NCBI RefSeq assembly: GCF_027857615.1
Contig: NZ_JAQIFT010000068.1
Coordinates: 247,890-311,889, forward strand
DNA: 64,000 nt
DNA from: Holtiella tumoricola
GTDB lineage: Bacteria; Bacillota; Clostridia; Lachnospirales; Cellulosilyticaceae
Direction of reading: 5' to 3'
The translations under genes were made by a program, and so were the position numbers. Shown one piece after another: positions 9,070 to 17,740 of the stretch (positions are counted from its first letter, which is position 1; every line of letters begins with the position of its first letter). Below the pieces are notes generated by a model that was not told the DNA's origin, did not search any database, and was given only the letters and a program-made list of their open reading frames with translations.

Positions 9070-9171
9070 AAAAAAGGAAAAGACAACGGGTCTTTTCCTT
9101 TGAGAGAAGGTATTTTATTCTAGGGGTAGCAAATAATATTCTTATTTGCTGTAACATCTGGGGGAAGTTAC
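9070..9171 (-). ncRNA. Candidate small RNA with C-rich loop upstream of ftsH
   Basis: On the minus strand an extended -10 (TGCTATAAT, hexamer at 9183-9178) would start a transcript of about 100 nt. It begins with a GUAAC/GUUAC hairpin (9171-9151) whose loop is UUCCCCCAGAU. A perfect 9-bp hairpin follows (AGCAAAUAA/UUAUUUGCU, 9150-9128), then a single-stranded UACCCCUAG, then a 12-bp terminator stem (AAAGGAAAAGAC/GUCUUUUCCUUU) ending in U6. Two C-runs able to pair with Shine-Dalgarno sequences resemble regulatory RNAs such as RsaE/RoxS in layout, though I see no clear homology. The -35 box is weak. Alternatively this is a terminated leader of ftsH, whose start lies about 155 bases further on. 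Confidence 0.5.
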
Positions 9172-9183
9172 AAGATTATTATA

Positions 9184-9403
9184 GCAACACCTTATGAAAA
9201 AGTGTGCCCTAACATTTATTTATTCTTAAAGCTTTTTTGGTGATTTTGCTATTTCCGTCTTATTTAATCGTCAAAGTGTCAAAAGACTTCTTGTTCCTCC
9301 TACCTTATACTTATAAAAACTGCTTATCTTCTTATGTATTTTATTAAACTAAAATTTAAACTTCGTCATTATTATCAGTTTTTACTTTATATTTACTCTC
9401 TCT
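9184..9403. other. Non-coding gap between the candidate small RNA and the dehydratase-like gene
   Basis: AT-rich sequence. Apart from the promoter of the candidate small RNA at its left end, I see no open frame, repeat or convincing terminator for the gene that ends at 9404. Confidence 0.5.
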
Positions 9404-10645
9404 CTATGCATTTTTTAAGTGAATGCTTTCTAATCCATTAGCCAACATAAGCTTAATACGATTTTCTTGATTGACTTTTGCGCTCGATGGATCATAATCA
9501 ATAGCTACAATATTAGAATTTGGATAAACTTCCTTTATTTTCCGCATCATCCCTTTTCCTACTATATGATTAGGTAAACACCCAAAAGGTTGTGCACAAA
9601 TTACGTTTTCTACACCGCTCTCTACAAGTTCTAGCATTTCTGCTGTAAGGAGCCACCCTTCTCCCATTTTCACTCCAACACCCATAAACTTTTGTACCAA
9701 TGCTTTTACTTTTTCAAAATCAGTTGGTACACGAAAACTGCTATAGTTCTTAATACACTTAATCATTTTCTTTTGCATGTAATGTATATACTTATAGCCC
9801 ACTTGGCTACCAATTAGTCCCCAACCGTTATGTCCATAAAGATCATGATCAATCTTTTTATTAGAAAAACAGTACATCATAAAATCACTTAACCCTGCCA
9901 TCACCACTTCTGCACCTTCTTGAATAAGAAAATCTTCTAAATGATTGTTACCCATCGGTGCATATTTCACATAAATTTCTCCAACAATACCCACTTTTAC
10001 ACGCTCGACTACTTTCTTAGGTATTGCATCAAATTCTTGTAAAATTTGCTTAGCCATTTTCGTCATACCAAGGAACTTAGGTGTACTAGATACTTCAGCC
10101 AAATAATCTACCCAATGATCAATAACAGCTTGTGTCGTTCCCTTAATCTTCTCATAGGGTCTGCACTGATTGCTCACCCACATAATGAGGTCACCATACC
10201 ACATTGCTAGAACACATTTTCCAATTAAGCCAGGTGTTAATTTAAATCCTGGATGTTTTTCTAGTCCACTCATGTTCACAGAGATAACAGGTACTTGATC
10301 ATAGCCACTATTTTTAAGCGCTTTTCTCAAAAGGTGAATATAGTTAGACGCTCGACATCCGCCACCTGTTTGTGTAATCATTAAAGCTGTTTTATTAGGA
10401 TCATATTTGCCACTTTTTAATGCCGCCATCAATTGCCCTATAACGATAATGGCAGGATAACACAAATCATTATGAACATTCTTTAATCCTTCTGTTATCA
10501 TTTCTTTTGTATCACCTTCATAAAACTCTAGATGGTAGCCATACTGAGCTAATACCTTCTTTATCATACCAAAATGGATTGGCAACATGGTTGGTGCAAT
10601 AATGGTATAATCTTTTTTCATTTCCTCGGTGAATAGTTTAGGCAT
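9404..10645 (-). CDS. 2-hydroxyacyl-CoA dehydratase-like (DUF2229/BcrC-HgdB-related) protein
   Basis: Protein of 413 aa resembling the C-terminal part of very large clostridial activase/dehydratase fusion proteins. It has a cysteine-containing NDLCYPAIIVIGQ segment, a TQTGGGCRASNYIHLL motif and a final CAQPFGCLPNHIVGKG motif, all typical of iron-sulfur dehydratase-related proteins. The ATG at 10645 lies nine bases after GGAGG and overlaps the end of the activase gene by eight bases, so the two are translationally coupled. The substrate is unknown. The cysteines suggest a [4Fe-4S] cluster reduced by the ATP-dependent partner; this is inferred from the family. Confidence 0.8.
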   Translation of the reverse strand: MPKLFTEEMKKDYTIIAPTMLPIHFGMIKKVLAQYGYHLEFYEGDTKEMITEGLKNVHNDLCYPAIIVIGQLMAALKSGKYDPNKTALMITQTGGGCRASNYIHLLRKALKNSGYDQVPVISVNMSGLEKHPGFKLTPGLIGKCVLAMWYGDLIMWVSNQCRPYEKIKGTTQAVIDHWVDYLAEVSSTPKFLGMTKMAKQILQEFDAIPKKVVERVKVGIVGEIYVKYAPMGNNHLEDFLIQEGAEVVMAGLSDFMMYCFSNKKIDHDLYGHNGWGLIGSQVGYKYIHYMQKKMIKCIKNYSSFRVPTDFEKVKALVQKFMGVGVKMGEGWLLTAEMLELVESGVENVICAQPFGCLPNHIVGKGMMRKIKEVYPNSNIVAIDYDPSSAKVNQENRIKLMLANGLESIHLKNA

Positions 10646-13589
10646 TGACATTCTCCTCCTTGCTAGACTCTGCAATAGACTTAGCAAACATACTACGTAT
10701 TCTAATCTTTGCAGCACCTAAATTGCTTGTTTCATCTATTTTTAGCTGGGTATAAAGTTTACCTGCTTTTGCAAGAATTTGACTCACTTCATCAGAAGTA
10801 ATAGCATCTGTTCCACATCCAAAGGAAACGAGTTGTATAATATCTATATCCCTTTCTTTGATTGCTTCATAAGTTGCACTATAAAGTCTTGCTTGGTAAG
10901 TCCATTGATTAAGTACTTCTACCTCCGGTTTGTAAGATGTACTATAGAGTGCATCTTCACTTATTACTACTGCGTCTAAATGCCCCAATAAACTATCTAT
11001 ACCGTGATTAATCTCTGGATCAATATGATAAGGTCTTCCCAGCAAAGCAACAATGCGTTTCCCATGTGCTCTTGCATAATCTATTGCCCTCTTTCCTTCT
11101 TCTCTAATACCCCCTTTATAGCTTTCTAATGCACTATACCCTGCTTCTACTGCCTTTTTGACTTCCTTTTTATTTATGCCATCAAAGCGTTCTTTAAGTG
11201 CTTCATAGAGTGTTTTAGTAAGTTTTTTCTCATAGTTTAGATCTACGTACGGACTTATAAACGACGTTGTTTTAAGACCTTCCACATTCGCTTTTAACAC
11301 TTCTGGATAGTAAGCTACTATTGGGCAATTAAAGCAGTTATCAGATATACCTTCATTGATGTTATAACTCATACAAGGATAGAATATTGCATCTACATGA
11401 CGTAATAATAAGCTTTCAATATGACCATGTGCCAACTTTGCAGGATAACATACTGTATCTGATGGAATCGAGTATTCTCCCATACGGTATAACTTTTTGT
11501 TAGATGGGTCAGAAAGTACTACATTAAAACCTAAATACTCAAAGAACTTACTCCAAAAAGGTAAAAGTTCATATAAGTTTAAAATCATAGGTAAGCCAAT
11601 CGTTTCGTTTCTGGTTCCATTTTTTACATCCATTTGACGCAATCTATCATATTTAAATGCATATAAATTAGGAAGCTTTTCTTTTAATTTACCTATAGGA
11701 CGTTCGCAACGATTACCTGATATGTATTTTTCTTTATCATTAAAATAATTCACAATCAAATTACAATGATTCGTACATAAATTACATCGTGTCATTTTAG
11801 ACATATGCCTAAAATTGGTGAGTTGTTCCCTAGTAATGAGCTGAGATTCTGCTTTCTTATTTTGTTTAGCATAGAGTGCTACACCAAAGGCACCCATTAA
11901 ACCTGCTATATTCGGTCTAACCGTTTCTTTTTGTAATTCTATTTCAAGACTCCTTAATATAGCATCATTTAATAAGGTTCCCCCCTGTACAACAATGTGT
12001 TCTCCAAGTTCCTCAACGTTATTAGTACGTATCACTTTATATAAAGCATTTTTTACAACACTTATTGCAAGTCCTGCTGAAACATCTTCCATGGTAGCCC
12101 CTTCTTTTTGTGCTTCCTTTACGGAAGAATTCATAAAGACTGTACACCTAGACCCTAAGTCTACTGGACTTTTTGCAAAAAGAGCCATTTTAGCAAATGC
12201 TTTAACATCATATCCCATTTGCAAAGCAAAGGTTTCAATAAAAGAACCGCATCCAGACGAACAGGCTTCATTAAGCATAATACTTTGTATACGCCCGCTA
12301 GCTACTTTAAAGCATTTAATATCCTGCCCCCCTATATCTAAAATAAAACTGACTTCTGGATCAAAATAGTGAGCAGCTGTAAAATGAGCAACTGTCTCAA
12401 CAATACCATAATCTAGTTTGAAAGCATTTTTAATAAGCTCTTCCCCATATCCTGTTACCCCACTTGCTTGTATATGTATTCTGTCACCACAGGCTTCGTA
12501 TACCTTTATAAGCTGTTCTTTCACAATTTTTACAGGATTCCCTTGATTAGAAGCGTAATACTCAAACAGTATCTCTTGATTCTTACCAATCAATACGATT
12601 TTAGTCGTTGTACTGCCTGCATCAATTCCTAAGTAAGCCTCTCCTATATATGTACTCATATCTATCTTCTTAAGTTCATGAGTGGCATGTCTCTTTCTAA
12701 AACATTCATACTCATCTTCTGTCTTAAAGAGTGGTTCAAGACGGTTAACGACTTCATGAGTTGCTTCACTTTCTAGAAGTATTTGGCTTAGTGCTTCTAG
12801 TGTATAACACATTTTAGTTGTTTGACTAAACTTAGCACATCCTGTTGCAACAAAAAGTTGGCCATTTGCTGGGAAGATAGCATCTTCATCCTTAAGTCCT
12901 ATCGTCTCTTGGAAACATTTTTTAAGTCCTTCATAAAAATATAGAGGACCTCCTAAAAACATAACCTTTCCTTGTATTTTTCGTCCTTGTGCTAAACCTA
13001 TAATGGTCTGATCAACAACAGCTTGAAAAATACTTGCACTTATATCTTCTTTTGAAGCCCCTTGATTTAAGAGAGGTTGAATATCTGACTTTGCAAATAC
13101 ACCACATCTAGAAGCTATTGGGTAAATAGATTCATGCTTCAAGCTGAGTTTATCCAATGTTAAAGTATCAATATTCATTAAAGATGCCATTTGATCAATA
13201 AATGCGCCTGTTCCTCCTGCACAAGTAGAATTCATACGTTCTTCGAGTCCACCTGTTAAAAAAATAATTTTAGCATCTTCTCCTCCAAGTTCAATGACTA
13301 CATCTATATTTAGTGCTTCTTCCTTAACAAGATAAGCTGTAGCAAAAACCTCTTGTACAAACTGTATCCCTGTCTTTTTTGCTAGGCCATAGCCCGCTGA
13401 ACCTGTAATAGCAATATGGATTTCTTCATTTTGAATAAGAGGTTTTATCTTGTCAATTTCTTCGAGCAGTTTCTCTAAAATTTTGGAATAATGTCTTTCA
13501 TAACTTGAATAAATAACACTTTCCTGATTATCTATAACAACTACCTTTAAAGTTGTAGAACCTGCATCGATCCCCATTTTAAAAGCCAT
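10638..13589 (-). CDS. Acyl-CoA dehydratase activase-type protein: two ASKHA ATPase domains plus DUF2229
   Basis: Protein of 983 aa. Two BadF/BadG/BcrA/BcrD-type ASKHA ATPase domains are marked by GIDAGSTTLK (from residue 6) and GIDAGSTTTK (near 320). Each carries the cysteine motifs that hold a bridging [4Fe-4S] cluster in HgdC-type activases (STCAGGTGAF and SRCGVFAKSD; EACSSGCGSF and SRCTVFMNSS). The third part is a DUF2229 region with the cysteine cluster CNLCTNHCNL and YPCMSYN...CFNCP. In many clostridia this and the downstream gene form one chain of about 1400 aa; here they are separate overlapping genes. Activases use ATP to inject an electron into a dehydratase. Start supported by GGAGAGG. 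Confidence 0.88.
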   Translation of the reverse strand: MAFKMGIDAGSTTLKVVVIDNQESVIYSSYERHYSKILEKLLEEIDKIKPLIQNEEIHIAITGSAGYGLAKKTGIQFVQEVFATAYLVKEEALNIDVVIELGGEDAKIIFLTGGLEERMNSTCAGGTGAFIDQMASLMNIDTLTLDKLSLKHESIYPIASRCGVFAKSDIQPLLNQGASKEDISASIFQAVVDQTIIGLAQGRKIQGKVMFLGGPLYFYEGLKKCFQETIGLKDEDAIFPANGQLFVATGCAKFSQTTKMCYTLEALSQILLESEATHEVVNRLEPLFKTEDEYECFRKRHATHELKKIDMSTYIGEAYLGIDAGSTTTKIVLIGKNQEILFEYYASNQGNPVKIVKEQLIKVYEACGDRIHIQASGVTGYGEELIKNAFKLDYGIVETVAHFTAAHYFDPEVSFILDIGGQDIKCFKVASGRIQSIMLNEACSSGCGSFIETFALQMGYDVKAFAKMALFAKSPVDLGSRCTVFMNSSVKEAQKEGATMEDVSAGLAISVVKNALYKVIRTNNVEELGEHIVVQGGTLLNDAILRSLEIELQKETVRPNIAGLMGAFGVALYAKQNKKAESQLITREQLTNFRHMSKMTRCNLCTNHCNLIVNYFNDKEKYISGNRCERPIGKLKEKLPNLYAFKYDRLRQMDVKNGTRNETIGLPMILNLYELLPFWSKFFEYLGFNVVLSDPSNKKLYRMGEYSIPSDTVCYPAKLAHGHIESLLLRHVDAIFYPCMSYNINEGISDNCFNCPIVAYYPEVLKANVEGLKTTSFISPYVDLNYEKKLTKTLYEALKERFDGINKKEVKKAVEAGYSALESYKGGIREEGKRAIDYARAHGKRIVALLGRPYHIDPEINHGIDSLLGHLDAVVISEDALYSTSYKPEVEVLNQWTYQARLYSATYEAIKERDIDIIQLVSFGCGTDAITSDEVSQILAKAGKLYTQLKIDETSNLGAAKIRIRSMFAKSIAESSKEENVNA

Positions 13590-13690
13590 AATGTCCTCTC
13601 CAATCTTGTAATATCTCTTCTTATTTTATTACAACCTTATATTTTTTTCTATATTAATTAAATTATTTAATATAATATATCAATGTATAT

Positions 13691-13730
13691 AAAAAGAACT
13701 ACTTTCATTCTAAGAAAGTAGTTCTTTTTA
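13691..13730. terminator. Bidirectional terminator
   Basis: AAAAGAACTACTTTC and GAAAGTAGTTCTTTT form a 15-bp perfect stem with a 7-base loop. It ends the 13747-14037 gene on the minus strand and separates it from the activase operon. Confidence 0.88.
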
Positions 13731-13746
13731 TATGTATGTAAAATTA

Positions 13747-14037
13747 TTATATGCGAATAAGTGTGTGACTATCTGCTAAAATTTCATCTAATTCTGCCAT
13801 CTTAGCTACATCCCAGTAAGCATCTCTATGAAATGTCATATAAAGTGCTTTAAGTACAACAAGTACTTTTTTCTCTGGATGTACTTCATAAACTAATTCA
13901 TCATCTGCTTTAATCTTAATTAATTTACCTCTTTTCTCTTTTGAAAAGATTTGTTCATTGTATGCAATGCTGTCTCTGCTATCTGTCAAAAATGTTGCAA
14001 AATCGCTTCTACTTGTAACTTGCTGTACAGATCTCAT
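13747..14037 (-). CDS. Hypothetical protein, 96 aa
   Basis: I do not recognise this protein. It is soluble, with a basic middle (KEKRGKLIKIKADDELVYEVHPEKK) that looks like a small beta-rich unit followed by a helical end (FHRDAYWDVAKMAELDEILADS). It is a single-gene unit: its own terminator follows, and a 16-bp perfect palindrome about 40 bases upstream may be an operator. The start has a weak AGGTAGGT site. Confidence 0.65.
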   Translation of the reverse strand: MRSVQQVTSRSDFATFLTDSRDSIAYNEQIFSKEKRGKLIKIKADDELVYEVHPEKKVLVVLKALYMTFHRDAYWDVAKMAELDEILADSHTLIRI

Positions 14038-14078
14038 TTTCTATTACCTACCTTTTATAAGCTAATCGTGTATACAAT

Positions 14079-14094
14079 ATACAGTATACTGTAT
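14079..14094. promoter_or_regulatory. 16-bp perfect palindrome upstream of the 96-aa gene
   Basis: ATACAGTATACTGTAT is identical to its own reverse complement and lies 42 bases ahead of the 14037 start, where a promoter is expected. A dimeric repressor operator is the natural reading; the regulator is unknown. Confidence 0.45.
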
Positions 14095-14179
14095 TCCTTA
14101 GATTATTATAGAATGATTTTTAGATAATTTCAAGATGGTATATCAATTTTTTATTTTTTTTATAGCCTTATTTAAAAAA

Positions 14180-14225
14180 TAAATAAATGCCAGTAATCAA
14201 CTGCTTTTTGGTACGTTGACTACTG
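14180..14225 (-). terminator. Probable terminator of the cotH-like gene
   Basis: On the minus strand CAGTAGTCAAC pairs with GTTGATTACTG (one wobble), followed by GCATTTATTTATTTTTT. The T-tract is interrupted, so strength is uncertain. Confidence 0.55.
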
Positions 14226-14242
14226 ACACTTTAATCTTTTAT

Positions 14243-16120
14243 CTATCTTTTTCGCTTTTTAAATGCCCAAACATACACTAATGCACCTAATAAAGCTGTC
14301 ATAGCTACAACATTTATCATTAAACTACTCGTATCAGATTTAGCAGGTATTTGATTTGGCATAGGTCCACCCTTTTGTTGATCTACTGGCCTTTGATTGG
14401 TTTTGTTACTTATACTACCATCTGTAGGCATTCCCATTAAGCGTCCACCACCATCTTTATCCATTCCACCACCTTGTGTTCCCATCACCTCTAGGTTAAT
14501 TAAACTTGCATCTACAAGTAAATGGTTCTTTTCTTTTTGTGTTTCTGTAGTCGATGGAATGGTTCCGTTTAGTTGTCCTTTAACGCTTTCTGCTCTTAAA
14601 ATGCCAAATTGTTTTAGTGTAGCAACTGCTTTCACATATTCATCATAAGTATAAAATGCTGTAGGATCTTCCTTTATATACGGACTTATAAGATTTTGAA
14701 CCTGCTTAATCGTTTGAGCATATAATCCACTGCCTATATATTCTTCTACAATCTGTTGCAAATAGGTATGGTACAGTTCTTTATAAACTTCTACCTCTAA
14801 TAGCTTTCCTATAATAGGGCGTTCTGATAAATCTACACCTGAAATGGGTGTATCTATAGGGAAGTTAACGGCTAAAGATGCTGTACCTGCTTGGAAACCG
14901 CCAAAAGCCAAATTATAATCCCAAGGTAACATACTTAACTGCCCATTGTCTTCATAAAGATAATAATTATGTTTCATACTGCTTACATAACTATCTAAAT
15001 TGACAACAAAAGTATTTGCTGCAAAATACTTTAAAACACTTTCTACATTTACATATTGTTCTAAATCTGTTCCATCATTAAGATTTCTAAGAGCTGTAAT
15101 CACGCGCTCTTCATCTTCTGATGTAGTTTTAAATACTGCACTTTCAAAGATACTGCTATAGCTTTCAACTTGGTCATCGCTATAGACTAAGTCACTTCCA
15201 CCACCATTTCCACCAAAACCGCCATTCCCTTGTGGCATTCCCTCAAAGTCAGGTGGTATCATTTGGCCTTCACCACCTGCTGGTATCGTTGGTCCATTGC
15301 CCATTTGGCCTTGACTGCCTTCTGACATCGTTGGTCCGTTGCCCATTTGGCCTTGACTGCCTTCTGGCATCGTTGGTCCGTTGCCCATTTGGCCTTGACT
15401 GCCTTCTGGCATCTCCTGAACACCAGGTATTGGTTCCTGCCCATCAGGGCGTTCCATTTTATCCCCACCCTCTTTGCCTCCACCGCCCATTCCTACTGTT
15501 TCTGGCTTATAAAGCTGCCCGTAATCACTACCAAAATTACGATCTGCAAAAGATTGTTCTAGTGCCTCAACTGCTAAATAAAGCCCCCAAGGTTCACCAT
15601 TTACTGTAATTTGTGTATATGCATGTAATGGATTAACAACACCTATGTAATCCATAATCTCATAGGATAAATACTCTTTCATACTTGTGGCATCCATAAA
15701 GTTGTTATTTAAAACAAATTTATCAAGTCCATAATAGTTTTGTCCTTTGACATATTTATCAAACTTAATCTTGAAACTTACTCGATCTGTATCTGGATCA
15801 CTCGCTACTTGAGATAAACTGCTATTTCCTTTTGCTCGAATCCCTACATTATAGTATGTCTCACCATTTATAACTAAATTACATTTTACATAGTTCTCCT
15901 CAAGTGCACTTTCTATCATCTCATCCCATTCAGATTGTTCAATTTGGACATCGATTATACTCACTTGATTTTGGTTAAATAGTTTAGTTTCATATAGAGG
16001 TACTTCTAAACTTGTACTTACCTCTATACTTGGTTGATACAATATAGCTAACAATAGGCAAAAGCATACAATGCTTAGCCCTATTCCAATCCATCTATTT
16101 AAGTTTCGGTTGGTTATCAC
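14243..16120 (-). CDS. CotH kinase family membrane protein
   Basis: Protein of about 625 aa. An N-terminal membrane anchor is followed by the CotH domain: IDVQIEQSEWDEM, VGIRAKGNSSL, FKIKFDKY, NNFMDATSMKEYLSYEIM, and the conserved MLPWDYNLAFGGF. CotH proteins are atypical protein kinases first known from spore coats, but this membrane-bound subfamily sits with VTC polymerases. A Gly/Met/Gln-rich insert with three near-identical 14-residue repeats splits the domain, and a C-terminal helix plus KKRKR anchors the end. A GTG at 16120 follows AGGTGGGG; an earlier GTG at 16132 is possible. It is last in the VTC-DUF4956-CotH cluster. Confidence 0.88.
   Translation of the reverse strand: MITNRNLNRWIGIGLSIVCFCLLLAILYQPSIEVSTSLEVPLYETKLFNQNQVSIIDVQIEQSEWDEMIESALEENYVKCNLVINGETYYNVGIRAKGNSSLSQVASDPDTDRVSFKIKFDKYVKGQNYYGLDKFVLNNNFMDATSMKEYLSYEIMDYIGVVNPLHAYTQITVNGEPWGLYLAVEALEQSFADRNFGSDYGQLYKPETVGMGGGGKEGGDKMERPDGQEPIPGVQEMPEGSQGQMGNGPTMPEGSQGQMGNGPTMSEGSQGQMGNGPTIPAGGEGQMIPPDFEGMPQGNGGFGGNGGGSDLVYSDDQVESYSSIFESAVFKTTSEDEERVITALRNLNDGTDLEQYVNVESVLKYFAANTFVVNLDSYVSSMKHNYYLYEDNGQLSMLPWDYNLAFGGFQAGTASLAVNFPIDTPISGVDLSERPIIGKLLEVEVYKELYHTYLQQIVEEYIGSGLYAQTIKQVQNLISPYIKEDPTAFYTYDEYVKAVATLKQFGILRAESVKGQLNGTIPSTTETQKEKNHLLVDASLINLEVMGTQGGGMDKDGGGRLMGMPTDGSISNKTNQRPVDQQKGGPMPNQIPAKSDTSSLMINVVAMTALLGALVYVWAFKKRKR
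15285..15411 (-). repeat. Three tandem 42-bp repeats inside the cotH-like gene
   Basis: Each unit encodes MPEGSQGQMGNGPT with at most one or two residue changes. The DNA copies are nearly identical, so the array can be expected to vary in copy number between strains. The encoded linker is Gly/Gln/Met-rich and probably unstructured. Confidence 0.9.
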
Positions 16121-16135
16121 ACTTATCCCCACCTA

Positions 16136-16806
16136 TCATCCCATGTAGTCGCCGTTATAACTTACAAGAACTGCGCTTTTTACACCTGCGATTTCTGAAA
16201 TTCTATTCACAAATTGTGTCGTAGCATCTTTTAAGCGTACTTCAATTGTAAGCTCGATTTGATGTGCGGTAACTGTTTTTGATTTAACCATATGTTTTTT
16301 AACACTCTCGGTAATTGCTTTTTGTACATATTCTTCTACTTGTTCATCATTACAATTTACAACTAAAATATAGGGGTTATCAGAAGTCTTTTTATTCACA
16401 AATAAAATCATAATGATACCGATAAAAATCGACCCAAATACTGCAAGTGGAATAAGCCCTGCACCTAATACAATTCCTACAGTAATTGACCAAAATAAAA
16501 ATGCTATATCTAAAGGCTCTTTGATCGCTGTTCTAAAACGCACAATAGAAAGCGCCCTACCATTCCTAATGACAGTACAACATTTGATGTAACCGCTAGA
16601 ATAATTAATGTGGTAATCATAGTCATCGCCATCAGTGATACCCCAAAGCTTGCTGAATACATTACACCATTAAAACTCTTCTTATAAACCATAAAAATAA
16701 ATAATCCTAGTACAAAAGCAAGACTTAGTGCTAGCACCATATCCATCATGGAAAAAGATGATACCTTGTCTAAAAAGCTTGATTTAAAAACATCGTTAAA
16801 TGTCAT
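16136..16806 (-). pseudogene. DUF4956 membrane protein gene broken by a one-base frameshift
   Basis: Two overlapping frames, 16510-16806 (98 codons) and 16136-16543, together match one DUF4956 protein of about 223 aa with four membrane helices and a soluble C-terminal domain. The first frame reads ...VVLSLGMVG and then drifts into RFLLCVLEQ. One base earlier the other frame continues ALSIVRFRTAIKEPLDIAFLFW, the conserved family sequence. Restoring one base at about 16553-16557 (CGCCC) joins them exactly. Either a recent inactivating deletion or a sequencing error. The gene lies between the VTC polymerase and CotH genes, the standard cluster order. The original start at 16806 follows AGGAGGG. 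Confidence 0.82.
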
Positions 16807-16872
16807 TCTATTTCCCTCCTACATCCTATCTCGTTTATTCTCTAGCTCTTTACTTAACTCTTTTTTGTTTAA

Positions 16873-17565
16873 TCATCCATACATTCTACAGACTGCATAT
16901 TTTGAAAAAGCGCCACTTCTTCTACTTTCTAGTTGTACAATATCTGTGATGATTTCTGGAATAAAATCATCATATTTGACTTCTAGAATAATCGTATCTT
17001 GTGTATCAGTATGAATCATAGGTGTTTCTAAATTGAATAGATCATTTGCATAAAGGCCTGTACGAATATCTTGATCAATAGTAATACGTACGTTGCCTGG
17101 CTTATATATAAAAGGCTCTCTTTTATAATCTACTAATGTTTTAGGTTTAAGCTGTTGATAATGCATTTTGGTATAAAGCTCTAACATAAGTGGATTTTGT
17201 GTATACTTCATCCATTCGATCTCTCCATCTAACAAATATTCACACTGTATCTTGGTAATAGATGTAGCTTGCTTATTACAAAGTCCATTTAACTTACTCT
17301 TTTTTTCTAGTTTAATATAGGAAAAATCGTCATTATAATAACGGATACGAAACTTCTCTCTATTATTCACGCCATCAATTTTTTCTCTTAAGGCTTTGTC
17401 ATGAATATTATCAAAATAGAGGCTTCGAATCTTATAGCTACCATTCACATCTACATTGGCATCTGGTTTCGTCACAGCTCTTAGTCTACTTATAAGGGTA
17501 TAATAGTCTACTCTATTAATTGTAAATTTTAATTCATGTCTAAATTTTAGCTTGTCTTGTTGCAT
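16873..17565 (-). CDS. VTC-domain polyphosphate polymerase-like protein
   Basis: Protein of 230 aa consisting of a single VTC-type (CYTH-like tunnel) domain. It begins with KFRHELKFTI and contains the charged strands IRSLYFDN, REKFRIRYYN, IKLEKKSKLNG and ILEVKYDDFIP that line the nucleotide/polyphosphate tunnel in yeast Vtc4. It has no SPX domain. Together with DUF4956 and CotH it forms a cluster seen in many bacteria, but the product made there is not firmly known; polyphosphate synthesis is the working inference. The ATG at 17565 follows AAGGTGGTGA; a longer in-frame start has no ribosome site. The gene is separated from the upstream kinase gene by a terminator. Confidence 0.85.
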   Translation of the reverse strand: MQQDKLKFRHELKFTINRVDYYTLISRLRAVTKPDANVDVNGSYKIRSLYFDNIHDKALREKIDGVNNREKFRIRYYNDDFSYIKLEKKSKLNGLCNKQATSITKIQCEYLLDGEIEWMKYTQNPLMLELYTKMHYQQLKPKTLVDYKREPFIYKPGNVRITIDQDIRTGLYANDLFNLETPMIHTDTQDTIILEVKYDDFIPEIITDIVQLESRRSGAFSKYAVCRMYG

Positions 17566-17702
17566 ACTCTCACCACCTTTCCTTGCTAGAAATATTCTAA
17601 CCTCCTTATGTGATGGTTGGCTGAACATATGCTGAAAATTACTTGTGTTATATATAGAAAATCTTCTATCTTTATATAAAAAGTAAAAGACGCTTTCAAA
17701 TC

Positions 17703-17740
17703 ATATAAAAGGAGCTGTTGCATTGATCACAACAGCTCCC
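17703..17740 (-). terminator. Terminator of the second two-component operon
   Basis: GGAGCTGTTG and CAACAGCTCC form a 10-bp GC-rich stem followed on the minus strand by TTTTATAT. It overlaps the kinase stop codon and uncouples the kinase from the VTC cluster. Confidence 0.82.

Noticed and set aside
15232..15609. Open frames on both strands across the cotH repeats
   Set aside because: Repeats of a multiple of three keep all frames open; these are shadows of the CotH gene.
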